A stretch of DNA of 64,000 bases from Salegentibacter tibetensis (GTDB lineage: Bacteria > Bacteroidota > Bacteroidia > Flavobacteriales > Flavobacteriaceae), in the NCBI RefSeq assembly GCF_020164485.1, contig NZ_JAIQZA010000019.1, positions 18,067 through 82,066 of the forward strand. Reading direction: 5' to 3'. Positions 24,668 to 33,632 of this stretch are shown piece by piece. Both the position numbers and the translations under genes were made by a program. Each line of letters starts with the position of its first letter. The first letter of the stretch is position 1. The notes under the pieces are model-generated. The model did not search any database, was not told the DNA's origin, and saw only the letters and a list, made by a program, of their open reading frames with translations.

Positions 24668-25591
24668 TTAGGTTAATGCTATTTCAAATTGAGTTAATTT
24701 CTTAAACTCTTCGAGGCGAGAATCAACTTCATCGGCTGAAAGTTCCTGCATTCTTTCGGTACCAAATTTTTCTACGCAAAAAGATGCGAGATTGGAGCCG
24801 TAAATAATGGCGTTTTTCATATTCTCAAAGCTAATGTCTCCGGTTTTGGCGAGATAACCTGCAAAACCTCCTGCAAATGTATCTCCGGCGCCGGTTGGAT
24901 CAAAAACTTCTTCCAGTGGAAGGGCGGGAGCAAAAAACACCTGCTCTTCGTGAAATAATAAAGCACCGTGCTCTCCTTTTTTAATCACTACATATTTTGG
25001 ACCCATAGTAGCGATCTTTTTAGCAGCTTTTGCCAAAGAATATTCGCCTGAAAGTTGTCTGGCTTCTTCATCGTTAATCGTAATCACATCTACTTTGCTT
25101 ATCACTTTCTTTAAATCTTCCAGGGCATTATCCATCCAGAAATTCATCGTGTCCAGGATTGCCAGTTTTGGAGATTCAATTTGTTCTAAAACGCTAAGCT
25201 GAACAAGTGGATGCAGGTTGCCCAACATCACAATTTCAGAATCTTTATAAGCATTTGGTACTACTGGATTAAAATCGGCGAGTACATTTAATTGTGTATC
25301 TAAAGTATCTCTGGAATTTAAATCGTTATGGTAACGACCGCTCCAAAAGAAAGTTTTTCCGCCGGGAACCACTTCAATTCCATCAATATTTATATTGTTT
25401 TTAGTAAGCAGGTCCAGGTATTTTTGTGGAAAATCATCTCCAACAATAGATACCACCGCGCTATCTACATTAAATTGTGAGGCTGAAAGCCCAATATAGG
25501 TTCCTGCACCTCCAAGAATTTTATCGGTTTTCCCGAACGGGGTTTCAATAGCATCAAAGGCTACAGTGCCTACAATCAGTAATTTACTCAT
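24668..25591 (-). CDS. PfkB family sugar/nucleoside kinase
   Basis: The 307-residue protein belongs to the ribokinase/PfkB fold. It has the N-terminal LLIVGTVAFDAIETP and GGAGTYIGLSAS region, a GDDFPQKYLDLL segment and the C-terminal DPTGAGDTFAGGFAGYL, whose Asp is the catalytic base next to the anion hole. It transfers a phosphate from ATP to a sugar or nucleoside, and the exact substrate cannot be told. It sits between purF and rnhA-purN on the same strand, but has its own promoter and terminator, so a direct role in purine synthesis is only a guess. Confidence 0.87.
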   Translation of the reverse strand: MSKLLIVGTVAFDAIETPFGKTDKILGGAGTYIGLSASQFNVDSAVVSIVGDDFPQKYLDLLTKNNINIDGIEVVPGGKTFFWSGRYHNDLNSRDTLDTQLNVLADFNPVVPNAYKDSEIVMLGNLHPLVQLSVLEQIESPKLAILDTMNFWMDNALEDLKKVISKVDVITINDEEARQLSGEYSLAKAAKKIATMGPKYVVIKKGEHGALLFHEEQVFFAPALPLEEVFDPTGAGDTFAGGFAGYLAKTGDISFENMKNAIIYGSNLASFCVEKFGTERMQELSADEVDSRLEEFKKLTQFEIALT

Positions 25592-25614
25592 AATTTGATT
25601 TAAAAAATGTGCTG

Positions 25615-25645
25615 CAAATATACAGTTTGTTTTTCAAGGGCTCAA
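25615..25645 (-). promoter_or_regulatory. Promoter of the PfkB kinase gene
   Basis: On the minus strand TTG (25645-25643), 20 bases and TATATTTG (25622-25615) fit the Bacteroidetes promoter. The ATG is 23 bases further. Confidence 0.6.
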
Positions 25646-25664
25646 TCAAAATAGGAGGTTCGTT

Positions 25665-26132
25665 TTAACTTTGCTGAAAACCTTCATCTATTAAAAGCCT
25701 TTTTTCTTTTGAGGCAGCTACCGCTAAAGCGTCGCAGCGTTCGTTTTGCGGATGGTCATTATGTCCTTTTATCCACTTAAAACTTACATTATGTTTGCGA
25801 AATTCTTTCAGAAATTCTATCCAGAGATCGGAATTTTTACGGTCTTTAAAATTTTTCTTTTCCCAACCAAAGACCCATTTTTTGTTTACCGCATCAGCTA
25901 CATATTTTGAGTCGGTAAAAACAATAGCAGCAACACCGGGCTTTTTCAGCTTTTTTAGAGCGTCAATTACAGCCAGCAATTCCATCCTGTTGTTGGTGGT
26001 ATGTTTAAAACCCTTTGCAAATTCTTTGCGGTAAGCTTTTCCTACCCATTCCATCACAATTCCGTAACCACCCGGGCCGGGATTTCCTCTCGCGGCACCA
26101 TCGGTATAAATGTGTACCTGGACTGTTTGCAC
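25665..26132 (-). CDS. rnhA: Ribonuclease HI
   Basis: RNase HI removes RNA from RNA-DNA hybrids. The 155-residue protein has all four acidic active-site residues: Asp11 in YTDGAARGNPGPGG, Glu51 in NNRMELLAV, Asp74 in FTDSKYV and Asp134 in ERCDALA. It also has the basic W-rich handle (WVFGWEKKNFKDRKN) of the E. coli type. The start is GTG at 26132, which overlaps the purN stop by one base (TAGTG), so the two genes are translationally coupled. Confidence 0.94.
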   Translation of the reverse strand: MQTVQVHIYTDGAARGNPGPGGYGIVMEWVGKAYRKEFAKGFKHTTNNRMELLAVIDALKKLKKPGVAAIVFTDSKYVADAVNKKWVFGWEKKNFKDRKNSDLWIEFLKEFRKHNVSFKWIKGHNDHPQNERCDALAVAASKEKRLLIDEGFQQS

Positions 26133-26731
26133 TACTGCGATTTCTTTTGAAGTAATTCCTGAATAATTTCCGGGAAGTGTTTGTATTCCAGTTTATGAAT
26201 CTTTTGGGCGAGCGTTTCAGGCGTATCTTCTTCTGAAATTTCTATTTTTGCCTGAAAGATCACTTCCCCTTCATCATAATTTTCATTTACATAATGAATA
26301 CTGATGCCGCTTTCTTTTTCTTTATTCTGAATAATGGCTTTGTGAACATTCATACCGTACATTCCTTTTCCTCCATATTTTGGAAGTAGTGCCGGATGAA
26401 TGTTTACAATCTTATTAGGAAACTTTTTTAGGATGTCTTTTGGAAACATCCACATAAATCCTGCTAAAACGATTAAATCAGGATTTATATCGTTCAAAAT
26501 ATGCAGAACATCGTAACTATTATAGAGTGCATCACGATCAAAATGAAGGGCTTTAACATTTAAATCATGTGCTCTTTTTAGTACTTTTGCCGATCTTTTA
26601 TTGGAGAACACCGCTACCACACTGGCATTGGGCGACTTTTGGAAATATTTTATGATATTTTCAGCATTGGTTCCTGAGCCGGAGGCAAAGACAACTATTT
26701 TTTTTTCTTTGATATGTGCTGGATTGCTCAA
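26132..26731 (-). CDS. purN: Phosphoribosylglycinamide formyltransferase
   Basis: PurN formylates glycinamide ribonucleotide using 10-formyl-tetrahydrofolate, the third step of purine synthesis. The 199-residue protein has FASGSGTNAENII at 15-27. The catalytic set is Asn110, His112 (IVNIHPALLPKYGGKGMYG) and Asp153 in ENYDEGEVIF. The usual start lies just before KIVVFASGSGTN, and here the only available start is a TTG at 26731. It is the first gene of a purN-rnhA pair and divergent from acpP. Confidence 0.92.
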   Translation of the reverse strand: MSNPAHIKEKKIVVFASGSGTNAENIIKYFQKSPNASVVAVFSNKRSAKVLKRAHDLNVKALHFDRDALYNSYDVLHILNDINPDLIVLAGFMWMFPKDILKKFPNKIVNIHPALLPKYGGKGMYGMNVHKAIIQNKEKESGISIHYVNENYDEGEVIFQAKIEISEEDTPETLAQKIHKLEYKHFPEIIQELLQKKSQ

Positions 26732-26841
26732 AATAAGCTTGTTAACAATTATTAGAATGTAAAATTAAGCCCTTTCAATGAAATTTATGTAAATTACAAC
26801 CACATTTTTAAAGTAAAAATCGGTTTTAAAATAAAGTTTTT

Positions 26842-26849
26842 TATTTTTG
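26842..26849 (+). promoter_or_regulatory. -7 box of the acpP-fabF transcript
   Basis: TATTTTTG matches TAnnTTTG and gives an AT-rich leader of about 25 bases before the acpP ATG, as expected for a highly expressed gene. Confidence 0.55.
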
Positions 26850-26879
26850 CCACCTAATCAAAATTAAAATAAAAGTATT

Positions 26880-27116
26880 ATGTCAGACATTGCATCAAGA
26901 GTAAAAGCGATTATCGTTGACAAGTTAGGTGTTGACGAGAACGAGGTTGTTAACGAAGCGAGCTTCACAAATGACCTGGGTGCTGATTCATTGGACACTG
27001 TGGAATTGATCATGGAATTCGAAAAAGAATTCGACATCCAGATTCCTGATGACCAGGCTGAGAACATTGCCACAGTAGGTCAGGCAATTTCTTATATTGA
27101 AGACGCAAAAAAATAA
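26880..27116 (+). CDS. acpP: Acyl carrier protein
   Basis: ACP carries growing fatty acyl chains on a phosphopantetheine arm. The 78-residue acidic protein has the attachment site Ser37 in [11 protein letters not shown], with the usual surrounding helix ([20 protein letters not shown]). Length and charge are normal. It lies immediately upstream of fabF with 16 bases between, the common bacterial order. Confidence 0.97.
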   Translation: MSDIASRVKAIIVDKLGVDENEVVNEASFTNDLGADSLDTVELIMEFEKEFDIQIPDDQAENIATVGQAISYIEDAKK

Positions 27117-27132
27117 AAAGAGTATAGACCAT

Positions 27133-28386
27133 ATGGAGTTAAAGCGAGTTGTAGTAACGGGCCTGGGAGCCCTAACCCCCATTGGTAACAATATTGAAGA
27201 ATATTGGGAGGCTTTGGTAGCCGGAAAAAGTGGTGGTGCACCTATTACCTATTTCGATACTGAAAAATTCAAAACCAAATTCGCTTGTGAACTCAAAAAT
27301 TTTGACCCGCTGGATTTCTTTGACCGAAAGGAAGTAAGAAGGCTGGATAGGTTCGCCCAATATGCCATTGTCGCTTCGGATGAAGCGATAAAAGATTCCG
27401 GCATCAATCTGGATACTGTAGACAAGTACCGTGTTGGTGTGATATGGGGGGCCGGAATTGGCGGATTGGAAACTTTTCAAAACGAAGTTATAAACTTCGC
27501 GACGGGAGATGGTACACCAAGGTTTAATCCTTTTTTTATTCCTAAGATGATTGCAGATATTGCTCCGGGTAATATCTCCATTCGTCATGGGTTTATGGGA
27601 GCAAATTACACTACGGTTTCAGCCTGTGCATCTGCGGCAAACGCTATGATAGATGCATTGAATAATATAAGGCTGGGACACAGTGATATTATTGTTTCCG
27701 GAGGTTCTGAAGCCGCGGTAACTATGGCCGGTATGGGTGGCTTTAATGCTATGCATGCCCTTTCTACACAAAACGATAATCCCGAAACAGCTTCAAGACC
27801 TTTTGATTCTACACGGGACGGATTTGTATTAGGAGAAGGCGCTGGAACACTTATTCTTGAAGAATATGAGCACGCCAAAGCCAGGGGAGCTAAAATTTAT
27901 GCTGAAGTTCTTGGAGGAGGTTTATCTTCTGATGCTTACCATATGACCGCGCCCCATCCTGAAGGTAACGGAGTTGTTGCAGTTATGGAAAACTGTCTTA
28001 GAAATGCAGAAATGAAACCCGAAGACGTAGACGCCATAAACACGCACGGAACTTCTACTCCATTAGGTGATGTAGCCGAACTGAAAGCGATAAGCAAAGT
28101 TTTTGGAAATCATGCCAAAACAATGAACATCAATTCAACAAAATCAATGACCGGGCATTTGCTTGGTGCCGCTGGTGCCGTAGAGGCAATTTCGGCAATT
28201 TTGTCTATGAAACATGGAATAGTACCACCTACTATCAACCACGAGCACAAAGACGAGAACATTGATCCAGATTTGAACCTTACGCTAAACAAAGCTCAAA
28301 AACGTGATGTAAAGGTGGTAATGAGCAACACGTTTGGGTTTGGAGGGCATAACGCCTGTGTGTTATTTAAAAAGTTTGAAGAATAA
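27133..28386 (+). CDS. fabF: 3-oxoacyl-[acyl-carrier-protein] synthase II
   Basis: FabF extends acyl-ACP by condensation with malonyl-ACP. Counting from the ATG at 27133 (417 residues), the active-site triad is Cys165 in TVSACASAAN, His305 in INTHGTSTPLGD and His342 in SMTGHLLGAAG. The glycine-rich end MSNTFGFGGHNACVLF closes the fold. The longer frame from 27097 would add twelve unusual residues that overlap acpP, so it is rejected. It is co-transcribed with acpP and followed by rnc after 11 bases. Confidence 0.96.
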   Translation: MELKRVVVTGLGALTPIGNNIEEYWEALVAGKSGGAPITYFDTEKFKTKFACELKNFDPLDFFDRKEVRRLDRFAQYAIVASDEAIKDSGINLDTVDKYRVGVIWGAGIGGLETFQNEVINFATGDGTPRFNPFFIPKMIADIAPGNISIRHGFMGANYTTVSACASAANAMIDALNNIRLGHSDIIVSGGSEAAVTMAGMGGFNAMHALSTQNDNPETASRPFDSTRDGFVLGEGAGTLILEEYEHAKARGAKIYAEVLGGGLSSDAYHMTAPHPEGNGVVAVMENCLRNAEMKPEDVDAINTHGTSTPLGDVAELKAISKVFGNHAKTMNINSTKSMTGHLLGAAGAVEAISAILSMKHGIVPPTINHEHKDENIDPDLNLTLNKAQKRDVKVVMSNTFGFGGHNACVLFKKFEE

Positions 28387-28397
28387 CCTATTGTATT

Positions 28398-29129
28398 ATG
28401 GGCGTTCTTCGAAATATATTAAATTCCCGTTCTGACAAAGGCGGGAATTTTTTTTCGGTTTTATACAAAATGCTGGGGTTTAAACCCAAAAATATTCTAC
28501 ACTATCGTAAAGCCTTTACACATCGTTCCTTAAATATAAAAGATGAAAAAGGTAATGCTATAAGTTTTGAGCGACTGGAGTTTTTGGGAGACGCAATGCT
28601 AAGCGCTGTAATCGCTTCCCATCTTTTTAAAGCAGTCCCCGGCGGTAATGAAGGTTATCTTACCAAAATGCGTTCTAAAGTAGTTAGCCGAAAACATCTA
28701 AATGAACTCGGGAAAGACCTTGATCTTATAGATCACGTACAAACCAATATTCCGAAAGATCAATTTGGAGCTAATATTCACGGCAATTTATTTGAAGCGC
28801 TCATAGGTGCGATTTATCTTGACAGGGGCTATAAATATTGCAAACGCTTTATTTATGAAAGGGTAATAGATCCTTATGTAGATATAGAGCAATTAGAAGG
28901 GCAGGTAATAAGTTATAAGAGCCTTTTTATAGAATGGTGTCAAAAAGAAAAACGGGAATTCGATTTTGAGGTTTATGAAGATACCGGAAATGACGAGGTG
29001 AAACATTTTGCCGTAAAATTACGCTTAGACGACAAGGTGGTGGCTAAGGCGCGGGCAACCTCGAAAAAGAAGGCGGAAGAAAAAACCGCAAAAAGAGCCT
29101 TTTATGCACTTCAAAATAAAATCACTTAA
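28398..29129 (+). CDS. rnc: Ribonuclease III
   Basis: RNase III cuts double-stranded RNA in rRNA maturation and regulation. The 243-residue protein has the signature ERLEFLGDAML at 58-68 with catalytic Glu61 and Asp65. The second acidic set is in GNLFEALIGAIYLDRG, and a C-terminal double-stranded RNA-binding domain follows (YKSLFIEWCQKEKR through KAEEKTAKRAFYAL). Placement right after acpP-fabF is common in bacteria. Confidence 0.96.
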   Translation: MGVLRNILNSRSDKGGNFFSVLYKMLGFKPKNILHYRKAFTHRSLNIKDEKGNAISFERLEFLGDAMLSAVIASHLFKAVPGGNEGYLTKMRSKVVSRKHLNELGKDLDLIDHVQTNIPKDQFGANIHGNLFEALIGAIYLDRGYKYCKRFIYERVIDPYVDIEQLEGQVISYKSLFIEWCQKEKREFDFEVYEDTGNDEVKHFAVKLRLDDKVVAKARATSKKKAEEKTAKRAFYALQNKIT

Positions 29130-29242
29130 AATTGTGAAATTAGCGCAAACTATAACGTTTTCGTAGATAAATATGAAGTTTTGAGGGTATAAAGCTTCAT
29201 TTTTCTCAATCTTATCTTATCTTTAGCCTTAAATTAAAAGTT

Positions 29243-29731
29243 ATGCAATCGCATAAAATGCTGCTTGAGGATGTTGAGGAAGATGAATTCGGCTTAATAG
29301 CGCTTTATAGTGATTTAGAAGAATACAAGATGGCTTATCTATTAAATAAGTATCTTAAGCTTCAATTAAAAAGAGAACGTAGAGATATAGACTTCAATCA
29401 CAAATCGGTAGAAGCATACTACGCTCATTATTCCTTTAAAGATCCGGCAAATTTCAGGTCTTATCACCTGGTTGCTAACAAGTTTAAAGGAGAACCGAAG
29501 AAGATATTAAGTTCGGGTTCTTTATTTGAAGAAGAAGAAGTTAGACCTTTGCAGGTAAACCTGGTTCCTGATTATAAAAAGGTGGATTTCTTTCTCAAAA
29601 TAGACGAGGAACTAAGTCAAAGAGACCTCAATTTACTTGTTAATGCTATAAGCCAAATACCACAAATTAGAGCAGTTTATAAAATTGACACAGATTTATT
29701 AAAATCCAAACAAAATTTAATTTTTGAATAA
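29243..29731 (+). CDS. IPExxxVDY family protein
   Basis: The 162-residue protein belongs to a Bacteroidetes family named for a conserved C-terminal motif. Here the corresponding area reads PDYKKVDFFLKID, followed by LVNAISQIPQIRAVYKID. There is no signal peptide or membrane span. Its function is not established to my knowledge. Its constant place between rnc and pyk suggests housekeeping. The stop overlaps the pyk start by one base (TAATG). An alternative start at 29258 would shorten it by five residues. Confidence 0.85.
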   Translation: MQSHKMLLEDVEEDEFGLIALYSDLEEYKMAYLLNKYLKLQLKRERRDIDFNHKSVEAYYAHYSFKDPANFRSYHLVANKFKGEPKKILSSGSLFEEEEVRPLQVNLVPDYKKVDFFLKIDEELSQRDLNLLVNAISQIPQIRAVYKIDTDLLKSKQNLIFE

Positions 29732-31161
29732 TGCCAACAAATAAGAAAACTAAAATAGTTGCTACCCTCGGTCCGGCAACTAGTTCCAAAGAAACCTTAG
29801 ATAAAATGCTCCAGGCCGGAGTAAACGTGTTTAGAGTTAACTTCTCACATGCTAATTATGATGATGTAAGAGAACGCATTAAAATGATTAGGGATTTAAA
29901 CAAGGAAAAAGGTTACAATGCCGCAATCCTTGGTGATTTACAAGGCCCTAAACTGCGTGTAGGAGTAATGAAAGACGAGGTTGTAGTTTCTGAAGGTGAT
30001 GAAATTGTTTTCGCCACCGGAAAGGAATTTAAAGGAACTGCTGAGCGTGTTTATATGAATTACGATACTTTTCCACAGGATGTTTCTGCGGGAGAGCGTA
30101 TTCTTTTAGACGACGGAAAGCTTATGTTTGAAGTAATAAGTTCAAATAAAAAAGATGAAGTTAGAACCCGGGTTATCCAGGGTGGACCTTTAAAATCTAA
30201 AAAGGGAGTAAATCTTCCGAATACCAATATTTCTCTTCCTGCTTTAACAGAAAAAGATGTAGAAGATGCGATTTTTGCTTGCGAAATGCAGGTAGACTGG
30301 ATGGCACTATCTTTTGTGCGTCACGCTGAAGATTTAAAAGAACTTCAGGATCTAATTAAGAAGCACAGCGATTATAAAATTCCGATCATTGCTAAAATTG
30401 AGAAGCCGGAAGGTGTAGCGAATATCGATAAGATCGTGGCTTATTGCGACGGCTTAATGGTTGCGCGGGGAGATTTAGGGGTAGAAATTCCTGCCCACGA
30501 AGTTCCGCTTATTCAAAAGAAACTGGTGCTTACTGCTAAAAAAGCAAGAATTCCGGTAATTATCGCCACACAAATGATGGAGACCATGATCACCAGCCTT
30601 ACGCCTACCAGAGCTGAGGTTAACGATGTGGCCAACTCTGTTATGGATGGTGCCGATGCCGTAATGCTTAGTGGAGAAACTTCAGTAGGACAATACCCGG
30701 TGCAGGTTATTCAGAAAATGGCTCAAATTCTGGCTACAGTAGAGAACTCTCCTTTGATTAAAGTTCCTCACGACCCGCCACATGTGCGCACCAAACGTTA
30801 TATAACTAAATCTGTTTGTTACCACGCGGCGCATATGGCCAACGAAATTAAGGCTAAAGCTATTTGTACACTAACCAATAGTGGTTATACCGCTTTCCAG
30901 ATTTCTGCCTGGAGACCTGAAGCACATATTTTAGTATTTACATCTAATAACAGAATTTTATGCCAGCTTAGTCTATTGTGGGGTGTAAAAGCTTTCCATT
31001 ACGATAAATTTGTAAGTACAGATGAAACTATCGATGATATAAACCGGATCGCAAAAGAGAAAGCATTCGTTGAAATCGGCGATTATACCATTAACCTTGC
31101 AGCGATGCCAATTGGTGAAAAAGGAATGGTAAATACCTTAAGGGTTTCTGAAATAGAATAA
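29731..31161 (+). CDS. pyk: Pyruvate kinase
   Basis: Pyruvate kinase makes pyruvate and ATP from phosphoenolpyruvate in the last step of glycolysis. The 476-residue protein has FRVNFSHANYDD, LGDLQGPKLRVG, the Lys-containing PIIAKIEKPEG strand, the metal-binding MVARGDLGVEIP, and IATQMMETM followed by PTRAEVNDVANSVMDGADA. The C-terminal regulatory domain is complete, with no fused phosphotransferase domain. It is translationally coupled to the IPExxxVDY gene and ends in a strong terminator. Confidence 0.96.
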   Translation: MPTNKKTKIVATLGPATSSKETLDKMLQAGVNVFRVNFSHANYDDVRERIKMIRDLNKEKGYNAAILGDLQGPKLRVGVMKDEVVVSEGDEIVFATGKEFKGTAERVYMNYDTFPQDVSAGERILLDDGKLMFEVISSNKKDEVRTRVIQGGPLKSKKGVNLPNTNISLPALTEKDVEDAIFACEMQVDWMALSFVRHAEDLKELQDLIKKHSDYKIPIIAKIEKPEGVANIDKIVAYCDGLMVARGDLGVEIPAHEVPLIQKKLVLTAKKARIPVIIATQMMETMITSLTPTRAEVNDVANSVMDGADAVMLSGETSVGQYPVQVIQKMAQILATVENSPLIKVPHDPPHVRTKRYITKSVCYHAAHMANEIKAKAICTLTNSGYTAFQISAWRPEAHILVFTSNNRILCQLSLLWGVKAFHYDKFVSTDETIDDINRIAKEKAFVEIGDYTINLAAMPIGEKGMVNTLRVSEIE

Positions 31162-31175
31162 TTGAAATAATTTAG

Positions 31176-31220
31176 AAACAAAAAAGCCGCGAATGCATGG
31201 TATTCGGGGCTTTTTTGTTT
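31176..31220. terminator. Bidirectional terminator between pyk and dinB
   Basis: A long stem AACAAAAAAGCC..CGAAT with ATTCG..GGCTTTTTTGTT has A and T runs on both sides. It abuts the dinB stop at 31221 and can serve both convergent genes. Confidence 0.82.
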
Positions 31221-32324
31221 CTAAAACTCAAACTTTAGCTGGACTTCAATTTTCTTTTCTTCTGAAGATTTCTTCTCGTTTTTCTCGGTATTTAAGTTTG
31301 AAAGGGAAATGCCCAAAAGACGCACTGAATTTTTCATTTTTTCCTGGTATAATAATTCTTTGGCGTTCTCCAAAATCAGCTCCTTGCTGGAAATAAAAAA
31401 AGAGATGGTTTTACTGCGGGTTTGCAAGGTGAAATCGCTGTATTTTATCTTGAGGGTCACGGTTTTTCCGGCGACTTTACTTTTTTTAAGTCGGTGTTCT
31501 ATTTCTTCAGCAATATTTTCCAGCCTTTCCAGCATAAAAATTTCCGAAGAGATATTTTCATTAAAGGTGCGTTCGGCACCAAGTGATTTTCGTATTCTGT
31601 TTGGTTTTACTTCGCTAAGGTGAATGCCGCGAACCACATTAAAATAATGCGCACCACTTTTTCCGAATTTTTCTGTTAAATATTCCTGCGATTTTTGTTT
31701 AAGATCTTTTCCGGTAAAAATGCCCAGCATATACATTTTTTCGGCGGTCACTTTTCCCACGCCGTGAAATTTCCTGATGTCCAGAACTTCCAAAAACTCT
31801 TCAACTTCTTCGGGATTTACCGTTTTTTGCCCGTTGGGTTTATTAAAATCGCTGGCAATCTTGGCGATAAATTTATTGATAGAAATCCCCGCGGAAGCAT
31901 TTAATCCAGTTTTCTCTTTAATTTTCTCCCTGATTTCCTTCGCTATAAGACTCGCGCTGGGATTACCTTTTTTATTTTCGGTTACATCAAGATAAGCTTC
32001 ATCCAAAGAAAGCGGCTCCACAAGATCGGTGTACTCCAGGAAAATTTCCCTAATGCGTTGTGAGAATTCGTGGTAACGTTCAAAGCGAGGTTTTACAAAA
32101 ATAAGCTGGGGGCAATTTCGCTTTGCAATCACGCTACTCATAGCGCTTTTAACGCCAAATTTACGAGCTTCGTAGCTGGCGGCACTAACTACCCCTCTTT
32201 GTGAACTTCCTCCCACAGCAATTGCCTTACCGCGCAAGTCGGGATTGTCCAGTTGCTCTACCGAGGCATAGAACGCATCCATATCAATATGGATAATTTT
32301 ACGAATTGGAAGTTCTTCGATCAC
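31221..32324 (-). CDS. dinB: DNA polymerase IV
   Basis: DinB is a Y-family polymerase for translesion synthesis. The 367-residue protein has the catalytic carboxylates Asp14 in IHIDMDAFYASVE and Asp108-Glu109 in SLDEAYLDVT, with SAASYEARKFGVKSAM for nucleotide binding and HGVGKVTAEKM for DNA contact. The C-terminal little-finger domain is complete, though a typical clamp-binding peptide is not obvious at the end. The start is GTG at 32324. The -7 box ends only four bases upstream, so the mRNA seems leaderless. An internal start is excluded because Asp14 would be lost. Confidence 0.94.
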   Translation of the reverse strand: MIEELPIRKIIHIDMDAFYASVEQLDNPDLRGKAIAVGGSSQRGVVSAASYEARKFGVKSAMSSVIAKRNCPQLIFVKPRFERYHEFSQRIREIFLEYTDLVEPLSLDEAYLDVTENKKGNPSASLIAKEIREKIKEKTGLNASAGISINKFIAKIASDFNKPNGQKTVNPEEVEEFLEVLDIRKFHGVGKVTAEKMYMLGIFTGKDLKQKSQEYLTEKFGKSGAHYFNVVRGIHLSEVKPNRIRKSLGAERTFNENISSEIFMLERLENIAEEIEHRLKKSKVAGKTVTLKIKYSDFTLQTRSKTISFFISSKELILENAKELLYQEKMKNSVRLLGISLSNLNTEKNEKKSSEEKKIEVQLKFEF

Positions 32325-32328
32325 TTTA

Positions 32329-32336
32329 CAAAGTTA
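32329..32336 (-). promoter_or_regulatory. -7 box of dinB, four bases from its start codon
   Basis: TAACTTTG on the minus strand is an exact TAnnTTTG match. The GTG start of dinB follows after TAAA, so transcription should start at the start codon. Confidence 0.55.
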
Positions 32337-32489
32337 AAGAAAGAAGTATTGGTTTCGTATTTCTTAATGAAGCAAGCTTTCTTAAAATTTCGTTAGGGCA
32401 TAGACCTGGACGGCATATTTTGTTTATATTCTTTACTGAAAGCTAATATTGTTTATTCAAGCAATTATTAACCGTCAAAAAAATAATAT

Positions 32490-33155
32490 ATGCCAAAAAC
32501 AGCAATAATTTTAGGGGCTACCGGCCTTACCGGGGGGATATTACTTCAGCAATTACTTGAGGATGATAGGTATGAAAAGATTAAACTTTTCTCGAGGAAT
32601 TCAGTAGAAATAGACAATCCAAAAATCGAGGAACATTTAATAGATCTTTTTAAACTGGAGGAACATAAAGAAAAATTTACCGCCGATGAGGTTTTTTGTT
32701 GTGTGGGTACCACAAAAAAGAAAACCCCAGATCATGACACCTACACCAAAATAGATCGCGGGATTCCTATTACGGCTGCCAAACTTTGCAAAGAAAACAA
32801 CATAGATACTTTTCTGGTGGTTTCTGCGCTTGGCGCCAATCCTAAAAGTCGGGTGTTTTATAACCGCACTAAAGGGAAAATGGAAAAGGAAGTTTTGGAG
32901 GAGGAAATTAAGCACACTTACATTCTGCAGCCTTCTCTTATTACCGGCGAGCGGAAGGAAAGCCGAAGTTTTGAAAAAATAGGAAAAGTAATGCTCAGCT
33001 TTATCAATCCTTTTTTCCTGGGAACTATGCGAAAATACAAATCTATTTCAGCTGAAAGTATTGCTAAAGCGATGGTAGCTATTGCCAATACGCCTGAATT
33101 AGATGTGCAAAGAATTCCCTCAGATGAAATTAAAAATATAGCACACAATAATTAG
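32490..33155 (+). CDS. NAD(P)-binding oxidoreductase (atypical SDR, HTATIP2-like)
   Basis: The 221-residue protein starts with the dinucleotide-binding motif AIILGATGLTGGILLQQLL (G-x-x-G-x-x-G). It continues with CVGTTKKKTPDHDTYTKID and VSALGANPKSRVFYNRTKG, in which the YNRTKG segment takes the place of the SDR YxxxK. The QPSLITGERKESR segment is typical of the HTATIP2/YbjT-like atypical SDR group. The substrate is unknown. The next gene starts on the base after its stop. Confidence 0.82.
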   Translation: MPKTAIILGATGLTGGILLQQLLEDDRYEKIKLFSRNSVEIDNPKIEEHLIDLFKLEEHKEKFTADEVFCCVGTTKKKTPDHDTYTKIDRGIPITAAKLCKENNIDTFLVVSALGANPKSRVFYNRTKGKMEKEVLEEEIKHTYILQPSLITGERKESRSFEKIGKVMLSFINPFFLGTMRKYKSISAESIAKAMVAIANTPELDVQRIPSDEIKNIAHNN

Positions 33156-33623
33156 ATGCGGGAAATTGAACGTAAATACCTTGTGGTTTCAGACGATTTC
33201 AAAAAGGAATCATTTAAGAATTTTCATATAAAACAGGGGTTTTTAAATACCGATCCTCAAAGAACGGTGCGATTAAGAATTACAGGCGAGAAAGCATTTT
33301 TAACCATTAAAGGAAAATCTTCTAAAAACGGACTTACCCGATTTGAATGGGAAAAGGAAATCGATAAAAATGAAGCTGAAGCCCTTTTTGAACTTTGTGA
33401 ACCCGGGGTTATAGAGAAAACCCGGTATTTAGTGGAAACAGGTGATTTTGTTTTTGAAATTGACGAATTTTACGATGAAAATGAAGGCTTAACTGTTGCG
33501 GAAATCGAACTGAATACGGAAACCGATACCTTTCAAAAGCCTGAATGGCTGGGGAAGGAAGTTACCGGTGAAATAAAATATTATAATTCACAATTAAGTA
33601 AAAGACCTTATAAGAACTGGTAA
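33156..33623 (+). CDS. CYTH domain protein (triphosphate tunnel metalloenzyme)
   Basis: The 155-residue protein has the ExExK motif at the N-terminus (Glu3, Glu5, Lys7 in REIERKYLV) that defines CYTH domains. The KQGFLNTDPQRTVRLRI and FLTIKGKSS strands and the acidic FEIDEFYDENEGL and VAEIEL segments of the tunnel fold are also present. Short bacterial CYTH proteins are usually tripolyphosphatases or act on other triphosphates, and adenylate cyclase activity is rarer. It directly abuts the upstream oxidoreductase gene, so the two are probably one transcript. Confidence 0.87.
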   Translation: MREIERKYLVVSDDFKKESFKNFHIKQGFLNTDPQRTVRLRITGEKAFLTIKGKSSKNGLTRFEWEKEIDKNEAEALFELCEPGVIEKTRYLVETGDFVFEIDEFYDENEGLTVAEIELNTETDTFQKPEWLGKEVTGEIKYYNSQLSKRPYKNW

Positions 33624-33632
33624 AGCTTTAAG

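Noticed and set aside
27097..27132. Extended N-terminus of fabF from an upstream codon
   Set aside because: It would overlap acpP and add twelve residues absent from the family; the ATG at 27133 starts with the conserved strand.
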